Positions 1 through 8,601 of a DNA stretch of 64,000 nucleotides are shown here, piece after piece (within the stretch, counting starts at the first letter, position 1; every line of letters starts with the position of its first letter). The stretch is from SLDF01 sp964537925 (GTDB taxonomy: Bacteria; Bacteroidota; Bacteroidia; Chitinophagales; Saprospiraceae): the NCBI GenBank assembly GCA_964537925.1, contig CAZICV010000002.1, forward strand, positions 186,001-250,000, in the 5' to 3' direction. The notes beneath the pieces are model-generated. The model saw nothing but the letters and a program-made list of their open reading frames with translations. It made no database searches and was not told the DNA's origin. Made by a program: the position numbers and the translations under genes.

Positions 1-1
1 G

Positions 2-520
2 TACAGCAGTATGGAGCGCTCTTCCATCAGGCCTACACTGGACGTCAACGGTATCTGGAGCGGTTACACGGGAGAAGGCGCCAAGACGGTCCTTCCGTCC
101 AAAGCCTTTGCCAAGATATCCATGCGCCTGGTGCCCAACCAACGTTCGGAACAGGTATCCCAACTCTTCGATGCGCATTTCCGCAAGATAGCGCCCCCCT
201 ATGTACAGGTCAAAGTGAGCTATCATCATGGCGGTGAGCCGGTAGTCACACCTACGGACAGCATACTGTTCCAGGCGGCCAGCAAAGCGATGGAGCATAC
301 TTTCGGCAAGCGGCCGATCCCGACGAGGGGCGGCGGCAGTATCCCGATCGTAGCCCTGTTTGAGCAGGAGCTGGGTCTTAAGACGATCCTCATGGGCTTC
401 GGTCTCGATTCGGACAACCTGCATTCACCCAACGAGAAATACGGTCTGTTCAACTTCTACAAGGGGATCGAGACGATCCCGTACTTCTACCAGTACTATA
501 CGGAACTGAACCAGGCTTAA
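2..520 (+). CDS. M20-family dipeptidase, C-terminal part
   Basis: This is the 3' end of a gene that enters from the left edge; the frame is open back to base 2. The readable 172 residues match the dimerisation domain and second catalytic segment of M20/CNDP-like zinc dipeptidases. Visible signatures are TRGGGSIPIV, which precedes the C-terminal catalytic part, and HSPNEKYGL near the end, whose His is the usual metal ligand of the family. The enzyme would hydrolyse dipeptides in the cytoplasm, or in the periplasm if the missing N-terminus carries a signal. The family call is firm; the substrate is unknown. Confidence 0.88.
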   Translation, partial: YSSMERSSIRPTLDVNGIWSGYTGEGAKTVLPSKAFAKISMRLVPNQRSEQVSQLFDAHFRKIAPPYVQVKVSYHHGGEPVVTPTDSILFQAASKAMEHTFGKRPIPTRGGGSIPIVALFEQELGLKTILMGFGLDSDNLHSPNEKYGLFNFYKGIETIPYFYQYYTELNQA

Positions 521-542
521 AGGAAATACAATCAAAACCATC

Positions 543-1208
543 ATGACTCGTATTTTTTCATTCATTGCGTTGTGTCTTGTAGGCCTGAGCCAGCAAGCCG
601 ATGCTCAAAAAGATCCAGCAAAAATGGACTCACTTAGTTACAGCGTCGGTGTTCTGGTCGGCCAGAATCTCAAGCGCAGCGGCCTCGATGAGGTCAATAC
701 CACGGACCTGGCCAGTGGCCTGTCAGATGCGATCAAAGGAGGAAACCTGAAGATATCGCCTGAGAAGGCCAACCAGATCCTGGAGACCTACATGAATGCC
801 CAGCAGGCTAAGGAAAGCGCCGGGATTATAGAAGAAGGAAAGGCATTTCTGGAGCAGAACGGCAAGCGCCAGGGTGTGGTCACACTGCCCAGCGGCCTGC
901 AGTACGAGATACTCAAAGAGGGCAATGGCCCCAAGCCCAAAGCGACGGACAAAGTGACTACGCACTATCATGGCACATTGATCGACGGCACGGTGTTTGA
1001 CAGCTCTGTGGAGCGCGGACAGCCTGCTACGTTCCCGGTCAACGGTGTGATACAGGGTTGGGTCGAAGCGCTTCAGCTCATGCCTGTCGGATCCAAGTGG
1101 AAACTCTTCGTACCGTACAACCTGGCATACGGGGAGCGCGGCGCCGGACAGACGATCCAGCCTTACGCTACGTTGATATTTGAAGTGGAACTGCTGTCTA
1201 TCAACTAA
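543..1208 (+). CDS. FKBP-type peptidyl-prolyl isomerase, exported
   Basis: The 221-aa protein starts with a signal peptide ending near residue 21 (QQADA/QKD), so it should fold proteins in the periplasm. Residues about 27-105 form the helical FKBP_N dimerisation domain (SYSVGVLVGQNLKRSG). Residues about 115-221 form the FKBP catalytic domain, with VTTHYHGTLIDGTVFDSS, VIQGWVEALQLMPVGSKW and the terminal ATLIFEVELL strand. The layout matches the FkpA/FklB/Mip class. The start lies 22 bases after the M20 peptidase stop, and a strong terminator follows the gene, so it is the last gene of its transcript. Confidence 0.93.
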   Translation: MTRIFSFIALCLVGLSQQADAQKDPAKMDSLSYSVGVLVGQNLKRSGLDEVNTTDLASGLSDAIKGGNLKISPEKANQILETYMNAQQAKESAGIIEEGKAFLEQNGKRQGVVTLPSGLQYEILKEGNGPKPKATDKVTTHYHGTLIDGTVFDSSVERGQPATFPVNGVIQGWVEALQLMPVGSKWKLFVPYNLAYGERGAGQTIQPYATLIFEVELLSIN

Positions 1209-1238
1209 GCGGCGGTTATTTCATAAAACGATTACCGG

Positions 1239-1286
1239 CTGTCCGGTGCGGTACACCATACTGGTCCGCGCCGGACAGTCTTTTTT
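1239..1286 (+). terminator. Rho-independent terminator after the FKBP gene
   Basis: A 13-bp stem with one T-G wobble (arms 1239-1251 and 1266-1278) is followed by a T tract at 1281-1286. It lies between the isomerase stop and the trmD start, so trmD probably begins a new transcript or is read only by leak-through. Confidence 0.85.
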
Positions 1287-1295
1287 AGACGAGTT

Positions 1296-1985
1296 ATGCT
1301 TCGTTTCGACATCATCACCGTACAGCCGGGCCTCCTGGATGGACCTTTTGCGCATTCGATCCTCAAGCGGGCAGTGCAGAAGGGCCTGTTGGAGGTGCAC
1401 ATTCACGATCTGCGTCCCTATGGCCTGGGCAAGCACCGCCAGGTAGACGACTACCAGTACGGCGGAGGCGCAGGCATGGTGATGATGCCGGAGCCGTTGG
1501 CAGCCTGTATCGACGAGCTGCTCGCACAGCGCAGTTACGATGAAGTGATCTATATGACGCCCGACGGCAGGAGATGGGATCAGAAAGCGGCCAACAGGCT
1601 CTCGCTGCGGCGGAATCTCCTGCTTATATGCGGCCACTACAAGGGCATAGACGAACGGATCCGCGAACTATACGTCACGATGGAGATCTCCATCGGCGAC
1701 TATGTGCTGTCCGGCGGAGAGCTCGCAGCTGCGGTGGTGGTGGACAGTATCGGCAGGTTGATACCGGGTGTACTCAATGATGAGACCTCTGCGCTGCTCG
1801 ATTCGTTCCAGGACGACCTGCTGGCGCCGCCCGTCTATACAAGACCTTCCGACTTCAGAGGTATGTCCATTCCGGATATTTTGCTGAGCGGCAATGAATC
1901 CGCTATAGAAACCTGGCGCTATGAGCAGTCGCTGGCGCGTACCCGTGCACGCAGGCCTGACTTGCTGGCCGGGGAACCAGACTGA
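1296..1985 (+). CDS. trmD: tRNA (guanine37-N1)-methyltransferase
   Basis: TrmD transfers a methyl group from SAM to N1 of G37, next to the anticodon, which prevents +1 frameshifting. At 229 aa it has the usual length. The trefoil-knot SAM site is visible as LLICGHYKGIDERIRE (about 109-124) and GDYVLSGGELAAAVVVDSIG (about 133-152). The N-terminus (MLRFDIITVQP) and the YQYGGGAGMVM segment are typical of the family. The ATG follows the T tract of the upstream terminator by only 9 bases. The usual bacterial neighbours rpsP, rimM and rplS are absent here. Confidence 0.96.
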   Translation: MLRFDIITVQPGLLDGPFAHSILKRAVQKGLLEVHIHDLRPYGLGKHRQVDDYQYGGGAGMVMMPEPLAACIDELLAQRSYDEVIYMTPDGRRWDQKAANRLSLRRNLLLICGHYKGIDERIRELYVTMEISIGDYVLSGGELAAAVVVDSIGRLIPGVLNDETSALLDSFQDDLLAPPVYTRPSDFRGMSIPDILLSGNESAIETWRYEQSLARTRARRPDLLAGEPD

Positions 1986-1994
1986 GGGATCAGG

Positions 1995-2801
1995 TTACGA
2001 TAGCCACATATACAGTAGTAACAGCAGGTAGGGCAATAGTATGCAGCCGTCCAGTATGAGGTGAAAGAAAGTCCGGTCCGTGTCCTCTTGTAGTTTCGTT
2101 ATGAGCAGGCCTGTAACCAGGCAGGCCGATATCCAGGCTGTGGTAGCCTGCCAACCTGCTTTTCCCGCGATATATCCTGCTGTCATAGCTATGACACCGA
2201 GCGACAGCCAGGTCAGCGCCTGTGATTTGAGCGAGGACAAGGTAAAACGATGGGCCAATGTAGTGCCCTCCCGGTCGGTCTCCCTGTCTTTCCAGTCAAA
2301 CACCCATGTGAGGCCTGTTATAAAGGCAAATACAGCCCCCCCCCCCCAGAAGGTCCAGTCGCCTGTAGCAATGAACGGGATATGCGACATCCATGCCCAG
2401 CATATACCGACACTCACGGGCTTGAGAAGCCAGTAACGCCGTACGGACAGTATACCCATCTTCCGGTACAGGAGATAGCTGCCGGTGATCGCCATCGGCG
2501 GCAGGAGCAGGATGAACCAGGCGCCAAATGAGCGCCAGGTCAGTCCGAGCAGCAACAGTGCAAAAGCGGCGCTGATGAGCCGGTACAGATCATCGCCGCG
2601 CCGAAGCCGCAACAGATCGGTGCGGTGCAGGTCATACACCAGTACAGTAGCCCCGAAAAGAAAGAAACGGTAATCTGTGTCCGGGCCGGCACTATAGAGC
2701 TTTTCGAGGAAAAGCAGGAGCGAGACTACAGATGTCGCTATCCAAAAGTTGCCCGTTACCACCAGGTGGTACAGGAATCTCGATAGCAGGAATCCTTTCA
2801 T
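1995..2801 (-). CDS. UbiA-like polytopic membrane protein
   Basis: This 268-aa protein has roughly eight or nine hydrophobic segments. DWKDRETDREG (about 169-179) resembles the second Asp-rich motif of UbiA prenyltransferases. The position of the first Asp-rich motif holds only VYDLHRTD, so prenyltransferase activity is uncertain. It may be one of the degenerate UbiA-like proteins common in Bacteroidota. The coding strand has twelve consecutive G (2336-2347 on the plus strand) encoding W-G-G-G-A, a site prone to slippage; any net change not divisible by three would truncate the protein. It is convergent with trmD, with 9 bases between the stops. Confidence 0.6.
   Translation of the reverse strand: MKGFLLSRFLYHLVVTGNFWIATSVVSLLLFLEKLYSAGPDTDYRFFLFGATVLVYDLHRTDLLRLRRGDDLYRLISAAFALLLLGLTWRSFGAWFILLLPPMAITGSYLLYRKMGILSVRRYWLLKPVSVGICWAWMSHIPFIATGDWTFWGGGAVFAFITGLTWVFDWKDRETDREGTTLAHRFTLSSLKSQALTWLSLGVIAMTAGYIAGKAGWQATTAWISACLVTGLLITKLQEDTDRTFFHLILDGCILLPYLLLLLYMWLS
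2336..2347. repeat. 12-base poly-C/poly-G tract inside a coding region
   Basis: Twelve C in a row on the plus strand (G on the coding strand) lie in the middle of the UbiA-like gene. As read here the frame is open. Tracts of this length are known contingency loci in some bacteria and are also common sequencing-error sites. Confidence 0.9.
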
Positions 2802-2833
2802 GCCGGACCTTATACAGGTTTACGGCAGGGAAG

Positions 2834-3913
2834 TTAGAAATACTTGAAGGATTGGCCGCTTTCTATCCGTTGAATTACTTCGTATATCAGGCGGATCACA
2901 TTGGCTACATCGTCCTTGTGGGCCATCTCTACAGTCGTGTGCATGTAGCGCAGCGGCAGGGAGATCAGCGCAGAGGGGACGCCTCCGTTGGAATAGGCAA
3001 ATGCATCCGTGTCCGTGCCGGTGCTGCGGGAGGCTGCTTCACGCTGGACCGGTATATCCAGTTCGGATGCGGTGTCCAGGATGATATCCAGCAACTTGTT
3101 GTGCACAGCGGGTGCATAGGTCACCGACGGACCTTTGCCGCATTTGACCTCGCCCAGCTTTTTCTGGTTCATGAGCGGGGTGCCGGTATCATGTGTCACG
3201 TCGGTCACTATAGCCACATGAGGCTTGATCGTCTCTGCGATCATTTCGGCTCCGCGTAGCCCGATCTCTTCCTGGACAGAATTGACGATGTACAGGGAGA
3301 AGGGCAGTTTGATGTTGTTCTCCCTGAGCAGCCTGGCTACCTCGGCGATACAGAAACCGCCCATACGGTTGTCCAGGGCGCGGCCGACATAGTATTTGTC
3401 ATTGAGCACCATGAAGGTGTCTTCGTAGGTGATCATAGCGCCTACATGGACGCCCATCTCGAGTACCTGCTCCTTGTTCTGGGCGCCTATATCGATGAAG
3501 ATATTATCGAGCGAGGGCGTGATGTTCTCGTCTTTGCCGATGCGCGTATGAATGGCCGGCCAGCCGAATACGCCTTTGACGATGCCCTTGGGCGTATGGA
3601 TATTGACGCGTTTGGAGGGGGCGATCACGTGGTCGGATCCGCCGTTGCGGATGACATAGAGAAATCCGTCTTCGCTGATGTAATTGACAAACCAGCTGAT
3701 CTCGTCCGCATGACCCTCTATCAGTACCCTGTAGTCCTGGCCGGGATTGATGATGGCATAGGCGGTTCCGTAGTTGTCGGAATCCCAGGCATCCACATAG
3801 GGTCTGATATAATCGAGCCAGAGTTGCTGGCCTTTGTATTCTTTACCGGTCGGTGACGGGTTGTTGAGATAGGATTCGAGGAATGCGACTGAGCGCTCGG
3901 TCAGTATATCCAT
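2834..3913 (-). CDS. M42-family aminopeptidase
   Basis: This 359-aa dinuclear metal aminopeptidase (FrvX/YsdC/glutamyl aminopeptidase type) trims peptides in the cytoplasm. Expected ligands are visible: EGHADEISWFV (His and Asp), GRALDNRMGGF (bridging Asp), QEEIGLRGAE (catalytic Glu pair), VTDVTHDTG (Asp) and the late MHTTVEMAHKDD His. The ATG at 3913 (MDILTERS) was chosen over a TTG at 3961, because the longer form nearly abuts the pyrE stop and adds 16 residues outside the family. It lies 48 bases downstream of pyrE and is probably co-transcribed with it. Confidence 0.93.
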   Translation of the reverse strand: MDILTERSVAFLESYLNNPSPTGKEYKGQQLWLDYIRPYVDAWDSDNYGTAYAIINPGQDYRVLIEGHADEISWFVNYISEDGFLYVIRNGGSDHVIAPSKRVNIHTPKGIVKGVFGWPAIHTRIGKDENITPSLDNIFIDIGAQNKEQVLEMGVHVGAMITYEDTFMVLNDKYYVGRALDNRMGGFCIAEVARLLRENNIKLPFSLYIVNSVQEEIGLRGAEMIAETIKPHVAIVTDVTHDTGTPLMNQKKLGEVKCGKGPSVTYAPAVHNKLLDIILDTASELDIPVQREAASRSTGTDTDAFAYSNGGVPSALISLPLRYMHTTVEMAHKDDVANVIRLIYEVIQRIESGQSFKYF

Positions 3914-3961
3914 GTGTTCGGTTTGTCTTTCGAGATTGCGAAAATAGGTTTTGCCGGGCAA

Positions 3962-4594
3962 TTAGCAAGGGCCCTGCCATTTTTCAGGGGCGATCCGCCA
4001 CTGGTCCAGCAGTTCGAGCGTGGCGCTGTCTATGGAGCCGGTCTCCAGCGCCGATTGAAGGAGCACCGGGTAGTTGGACAAGGTCGTGTAGGAGATACCC
4101 GCGGCAGAGAAAGCTTCACGTGCCTGGGGAAGTTCATACGAAAAGATGGCCAGTGTCATGGCTATCTCGCAGCCGGCCTGCTGCAGCGCTTCTATCGCTT
4201 TGAGACTGCTGCCTCCCGTCGAGATCAGGTCCTCGACGACGATTGCCCGGGGATTGGGCGGGAGTTCTCCTTCGATCTGGTTTTGCCTGCCGTGCGATTT
4301 ACTCTTGTCCCGGACATAAACGAACGGTACACCCATGCGATAGGCCAGTATAGCGCCGTGCGGGACGCCTGCCGTAGCTACGCCGGCGACCACGTTTGCG
4401 CCGGTTATACGGCCTGCCTCATCGAGAAAAGCGTCGGCTACGGTCTGCCGTATTTCAGGGTAAGATAGCACTATGCGGTTGTCGCAGTAGATGGGTGAGC
4501 GGATGCCCGAGGCCCAGGTAAAGGGATTTTGGGGACTCAGTTTTATTGCGTTTATTTGAAGCAGTTTGAGGGCGATTTCTTTGGCTCTGTCCAT
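3962..4594 (-). CDS. pyrE: Orotate phosphoribosyltransferase
   Basis: PyrE joins orotate to PRPP to give OMP in pyrimidine synthesis. The 210-aa protein has the substrate-binding N-terminus (SPQNPFTWASGIRSPIYCDNR in part) and the PRPP loop AIVVEDLISTGGSSLKAIE at about 133-151. The flexible catalytic loop is RDKSKSHGRQNQIEG. The ATG at 4594 is preferred to a GTG one codon upstream. It is divergent from the Nudix gene, with only 34 bases between the starts, so both promoters must share that gap or lie inside the genes. Confidence 0.96.
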   Translation of the reverse strand: MDRAKEIALKLLQINAIKLSPQNPFTWASGIRSPIYCDNRIVLSYPEIRQTVADAFLDEAGRITGANVVAGVATAGVPHGAILAYRMGVPFVYVRDKSKSHGRQNQIEGELPPNPRAIVVEDLISTGGSSLKAIEALQQAGCEIAMTLAIFSYELPQAREAFSAAGISYTTLSNYPVLLQSALETGSIDSATLELLDQWRIAPEKWQGPC

Positions 4595-4628
4595 CACGTG
4601 CGCTCAGCTTTTTTAAAATAGCCGCTCA

Positions 4629-5273
4629 ATGTACAAAATATATATAAATAACGCGCCCCTGGTGTTGTTGTCGGAGACGGAGTCGGGCGCGTACCAGCCG
4701 GAGCAGGGGCATATCGTAGTACAGGCTTCCTACCTGGGCAAGCCCAAGTTTTTTTTCAACTATATCGACCTGCTGGAAAAGAACGGATCATCGCATGAGG
4801 TCATCCTTATCTGCCGCGATGTCGTGCGTGCATTTGAGGACTTCAGTGCGCTGTTCGAGCCGGTACATGCAGGGGGCGGACTGGTCGTACAGGATAGCGG
4901 AAAGGTGTTGCTGATCTATCGCCGCGGGTTCTGGGATCTGCCGAAAGGCAAGATGGATGCCGGTGAGAATATCCTGCAGACCTCCGTGCGCGAAGTGCGG
5001 GAGGAGACCGGTCTGCGTTCGCTGCAGGCGGGCGATCATCTCTGTACGACCTATCACACTTACCGCAGCGGCAAAGGCAAGCGGGTGCTTAAGGTCTGTA
5101 CCTGGTTTCTCATGTATTCATCGGATACTGAACTCACCCCCCAGACCGAAGAAGACATCGAACAGGCAGTGTGGGCCGACCTGAAGGCTTTTCTCCGGGA
5201 GGAGCCCCGGATCTTCAACAATATCAGGGAAGTGCTGCACCAGTACCTGGGTCGGCGTGTGGCGGTCATCTGA
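4629..5273 (+). CDS. Nudix hydrolase with an extra N-terminal domain
   Basis: This 214-aa protein carries the Nudix box within GKMDAGENILQTSVREVREE and the following TGL (about 114-136), which binds metal and cleaves X-linked diphosphates. The first ~80 residues (MYKIYINNAPLVLL and following) are not part of the Nudix fold and are shared with other Bacteroidota Nudix proteins as far as I recall. FWDLPKGK just before the box is typical of ADP-ribose or nucleotide-like substrates, but the substrate cannot be read from sequence. It is divergent from pyrE. Confidence 0.88.
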   Translation: MYKIYINNAPLVLLSETESGAYQPEQGHIVVQASYLGKPKFFFNYIDLLEKNGSSHEVILICRDVVRAFEDFSALFEPVHAGGGLVVQDSGKVLLIYRRGFWDLPKGKMDAGENILQTSVREVREETGLRSLQAGDHLCTTYHTYRSGKGKRVLKVCTWFLMYSSDTELTPQTEEDIEQAVWADLKAFLREEPRIFNNIREVLHQYLGRRVAVI

Positions 5274-5279
5274 AAGCCG

Positions 5280-5675
5280 CTAACCGGCAGATTCATATAG
5301 CTCGATCGGCAGCCCGTCAGGATCATACAGGAAGGTGAATCTGCGACCGGTGAGTTCATCTGTGCGGACCGGTTCTGTGGTTATATCCTTTTCGGTTAGT
5401 TGCGTGATGCAACCGTCCAGGTCCGTCACTGCAAATGCCAGGTGGCGCAGCCCGGCAGCTTCGGGCCTGGTAGGCCGGGGCGGCGGAGCGGGGAAGGAGA
5501 AGAGCTCGATGATATATCGCCCATCCAGTGCCAGGTCCAGTTTGTAGGACTGCCGTTCGGCCCTGTAGGTCTCTGACAGGACTTCCAGGCCCAGGATACC
5601 GGTATAGAATGATTTGGAGACTGCATAGTCGGAACAGATGATCGCTATGTGGTGTACACTGTGTAACAGGCTCAT
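5280..5675 (-). CDS. VOC-family (glyoxalase-like) protein
   Basis: The 131-aa protein spans one vicinal-oxygen-chelate module made of two beta-alpha-beta-beta-beta repeats. It starts with VHHIAIICSDYAVSKSFY, includes GLRHLAFAVTDLD, and ends with FLYDPDGLPIELYE. His (HHIA), Glu (IIELFSF), His (LRHLAF) and Glu (IELYE) are at the four positions that bind metal in this superfamily. It resembles GloA2-type proteins; whether it acts on methylglyoxal adducts is unknown. It is convergent with the Nudix gene, 6 bases away. Confidence 0.85.
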   Translation of the reverse strand: MSLLHSVHHIAIICSDYAVSKSFYTGILGLEVLSETYRAERQSYKLDLALDGRYIIELFSFPAPPPRPTRPEAAGLRHLAFAVTDLDGCITQLTEKDITTEPVRTDELTGRRFTFLYDPDGLPIELYESAG

Positions 5676-5736
5676 GGTCAGAGGTGCCGGATTTTAGCTG
5701 CGAAACAACGGGTGCATAGTTCTGTTCAGCCGGGAA

Positions 5737-6393
5737 CTACCAGTCCAGCCATACGGTGTCGCGACCGATGAAGAGCGTTGTATCTCTGTTCACAATCGCC
5801 GTACCAGATGAATTGATGTACAGGGAAATCTTGTGCTGCATATCGGGCACCACATCGAACAGGTAGATAGGCTGTTTACCCGGCAGTTCAGCAAGAGGGT
5901 GGAAGTCCGAACGAGTTAAGGCACAGTCCGTTTCTGTTATGCTGAGTCGTGAACTATGCCAGGGTTTCGATAAGGTACTGTCCTGCAGACGTATGGCAAG
6001 AAGCGGTTGCGGGAGTACTATATGGGCCTCTACGGTATTTATGATGCCCTCCTCGATTATTCCTTCAAGATAGCACCCGTTACTGTCTGCGAACGGTATC
6101 CAGTATCGCAATCTTCTTCCGGGGTCCGAGATGAATGCAAGTTCAAAGCGTCCTGTGGAATCACAGTACAGTGTATCGATGATTTGCAGGTAACTGTATC
6201 TTCCGTATGACGGGTAGCCGAGATAGACTTTGTAACTGGTGGGTGATATACTGCCCGACGTGGTGTACAATTGTCCGCGTAGTATGGTAAAGCGGTCTCC
6301 CTCATAGCCCCGGCAGGCGACAAAATACAATGCCGCGAAAAGCAGTATCGCTCGAATCGGGCGTGCGTGCACGCATTGACTAGTGAAACACAT
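5737..6393 (-). CDS. Putative lipoprotein, unknown function
   Basis: The 218-aa product begins with a short hydrophobic stretch ending in a lipobox-like FVAC (Cys at residue 27), so it is probably a lipid-anchored envelope protein. After that it reads as beta-rich sequence (RFTILRGQLYTTSGSISPTS and onward), with a region like a carboxypeptidase-regulatory or transthyretin-type domain that I cannot name securely. The ATG overlaps the end of the upstream barrel-like gene by 14 bases, so the two are co-transcribed and may work together at the outer membrane. Confidence 0.6.
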   Translation of the reverse strand: MCFTSQCVHARPIRAILLFAALYFVACRGYEGDRFTILRGQLYTTSGSISPTSYKVYLGYPSYGRYSYLQIIDTLYCDSTGRFELAFISDPGRRLRYWIPFADSNGCYLEGIIEEGIINTVEAHIVLPQPLLAIRLQDSTLSKPWHSSRLSITETDCALTRSDFHPLAELPGKQPIYLFDVVPDMQHKISLYINSSGTAIVNRDTTLFIGRDTVWLDW

Positions 6394-7117
6394 AGTTCAG
6401 GCCGAATTGGATTTGAGGACTGAAATAATCGTGGCTGATGATGTCAAAGCCATTGTACTGGATTGAAGGGAGCACTATGATATTGTTATTGGTTTGTTCC
6501 TGTTCGCTGCAGGTGGCATTGTACGCATACAGGCGACTTCTGCTATGCCAGGTATAGGCCAGCCCGATGCGCAGGAATGACTCAAGTATCCATTCGCCGG
6601 AGGCTGCCTTGATCACGGAACCCACTCTGTACGAAAGATGGATGCGCTGGCCCGTGGACACGAGGTTTTGTTCACGATAGGAAACACATTCGCAGAGCCC
6701 CGACAGGCTGCGCACTACTTCTTCACAATAGATCTGGCGGTAGCGCAGCGGCAGCCAGGTATATCCGAGATGTAGGCCATCCCGGTACTTGCTGTCGGTC
6801 CGCTGCCGGTGGAGTGCGACGAAGACGAGGCCCGCCGGTGCGCTGTGAGGGCTTATGTTGCCTCCATTGAGCAGATTGTCCGATCCCGCTCTCCGAAAGA
6901 ACCACCACGGGCCGAGCCCAATCTCCCGTGACCACCTGCTATCGGTGCGGGTATGCTCCACGCTGAGCGTGGGACCCGGCGTCAAGCTGAGCGGCGCCAG
7001 TAAGTTTGTCTTCAGGTGCAGTCGCTGCCCTGTGACATTCAAGCCGGGAAGTAACAGAACGACCACTGTGAGAAAGACGAAGCAGCCGGGTTTTCTGCTG
7101 AAGAAGGGTCGGGTCAT
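6380..7117 (-). CDS. Putative outer-membrane beta-barrel protein
   Basis: The 245-aa protein has a clear signal peptide (hydrophobic residues 10-30, ending near VTGQ). It starts its mature part with LHLKTNLLAPLSLTPGPTLS, an opening typical of small Bacteroidota barrels of the DUF3575 kind. Alternating hydrophobic residues and the C-terminal strand QIQFGLNYVFH, ending in an aromatic-His pair, fit an outer-membrane barrel. It is followed by an overlapping lipoprotein gene. A TAACTTTA element upstream is close to the -7 promoter consensus but lacks a good -33 partner. Confidence 0.62.
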   Translation of the reverse strand: MTRPFFSRKPGCFVFLTVVVLLLPGLNVTGQRLHLKTNLLAPLSLTPGPTLSVEHTRTDSRWSREIGLGPWWFFRRAGSDNLLNGGNISPHSAPAGLVFVALHRQRTDSKYRDGLHLGYTWLPLRYRQIYCEEVVRSLSGLCECVSYREQNLVSTGQRIHLSYRVGSVIKAASGEWILESFLRIGLAYTWHSRSRLYAYNATCSEQEQTNNNIIVLPSIQYNGFDIISHDYFSPQIQFGLNYVFH

Positions 7118-7272
7118 GTGTCGGGTTTGCGGCAGGGGACTTTTGTAAAGTTAAGTTTTTTCATGGATTCAGCCGGAAACACCGGTGTTAAATAACCGGG
7201 CATGGTCTCTGTGCACAACTTTATGGGAGGAAGGTTGTATAGGGCGATTGTTCGACCGATCTTTCGGCATAT

Positions 7273-8601
7273 ATGCCGGATATGCCTGTTGTTGTTCACT
7301 GGTTCCGCAGGGACCTGCGCCTGGAAGATAATGCTGCATTGTACGCTGCGCTTCGCTCCGGTCACCCGGTAGTCCCTGTATTTATATTCGACCGCCATAT
7401 CCTCGATGAGCTGGCTCCTGATGATGCGCGGGTGAGTTTTATTCACCGGGAAATCGGATCGCTGAAGGACCGCCTGCGCAGTATGGGCTCGGACCTGGTC
7501 GTGCTGTACGGGTACCCGGAACAATGCTGGCTGGAATTGCTGGTGAAGTTTGAAGTGACCGCTGTGTACACCAATCGCGACTACGAACCCTATGCCCGCA
7601 GCCGGGATGAGGCCATATCGACACTGCTGGGCAGCCGGGGTATTTCTTTCAGGACCAGCAAGGACCACGTGGTATTCGAGGCAGGCGAAGTCGTCAAGGA
7701 CGACGGTAGTCCCTACACTGTGTTCACTCCCTATAGCCGCAAGTGGAAAGCAATGCTGACGACAAGGTCGGAGGGGGGCTTGCCTTTCTGGTTGAAGCCT
7801 TACCCGGTGGAGCGCTACCTGGCGGCTTTGCATCGTTTTGGCGGCGAAGGGATGATCACGCTGGAGCAGATGGGTTTTGTACCATCATCGGCCTTTATAC
7901 CGCCGCGCACGGTACCGGGCGACCTGGTCCGTCATTATGCCGATCGGAGGGACTATCCCGGTATGGCCGGCACCTCACACCTGGGTATTCACCTGCGGTT
8001 CGGCACGGTTTCGGTCCGTCATTGGGCGTTGCAGGGGCTCCGGCTGAGCGATACTTTCCTGGGCGAGCTGATCTGGCGGGATTTTTACAGCCAGATCCTG
8101 GCTTTTTTTCCATACGTGGCGGAGCGCGCTTTCAAGCCGGTCTATGACCGCATTATGTGGCGCGATTCGGAGGAAGATTTTGGGCGCTGGTGCGCCGGTA
8201 TGACGGGCTACCCGCTTGTGGACGCCGGTATGCGGGAACTCAATGCCACCGGTTATATGCACAATCGTGTGCGGATGGTCACTGCGAGCTTCCTGGCCAA
8301 GCATCTGCTGATCGACTGGCGCTGGGGAGAGGCTTATTTTGCGTCGAAACTGCTGGATTTCGACCTGGCAAGCAACAACGGCGGATGGCAGTGGGCTGCG
8401 GGATGTGGTACGGATGCTGCTCCGTATTTCCGGATATTCAACCCTATTGCTCAGGCGGCCCGGTTCGACCCGAAGGGAGATTATATGCTGGATTGGGTGC
8501 CTGAATACGGTACACCTGCTTATCCTGCCCCTATGGTCGACCATACGATGGCTCGGGCCAGGTGCCTGGCTGTGTACAAGGCTGCTCTGCAGGATGGTTA
8601 G
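7273..8601 (+). CDS. phrB: Deoxyribodipyrimidine photolyase
   Basis: This 442-aa flavoprotein repairs UV-induced cyclobutane pyrimidine dimers using blue light. The N-terminal antenna domain opens with VVVHWFRRDLRLEDN. The FAD-binding catalytic domain contains TSHLGIHLRFGTVSVRHWA, ELIWRDFYSQIL, MTGYPLVDAGMRELNATGYM, HNRVRMVTASFLAKHLLIDW and ASNNGGWQWAAGCGTDAAPY. The last two blocks carry the Asn and Trp residues that distinguish class I CPD photolyases from cryptochromes. It is convergent with the AT-rich orphan gene; the ends overlap by 4 bases. Confidence 0.95.
   Translation: MPDMPVVVHWFRRDLRLEDNAALYAALRSGHPVVPVFIFDRHILDELAPDDARVSFIHREIGSLKDRLRSMGSDLVVLYGYPEQCWLELLVKFEVTAVYTNRDYEPYARSRDEAISTLLGSRGISFRTSKDHVVFEAGEVVKDDGSPYTVFTPYSRKWKAMLTTRSEGGLPFWLKPYPVERYLAALHRFGGEGMITLEQMGFVPSSAFIPPRTVPGDLVRHYADRRDYPGMAGTSHLGIHLRFGTVSVRHWALQGLRLSDTFLGELIWRDFYSQILAFFPYVAERAFKPVYDRIMWRDSEEDFGRWCAGMTGYPLVDAGMRELNATGYMHNRVRMVTASFLAKHLLIDWRWGEAYFASKLLDFDLASNNGGWQWAAGCGTDAAPYFRIFNPIAQAARFDPKGDYMLDWVPEYGTPAYPAPMVDHTMARARCLAVYKAALQDG

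Noticed and set aside
7114..7833. 239-aa minus-strand frame across the photolyase start
   Set aside because: Overlaps the photolyase N-terminus on the opposite strand and has no coding features.
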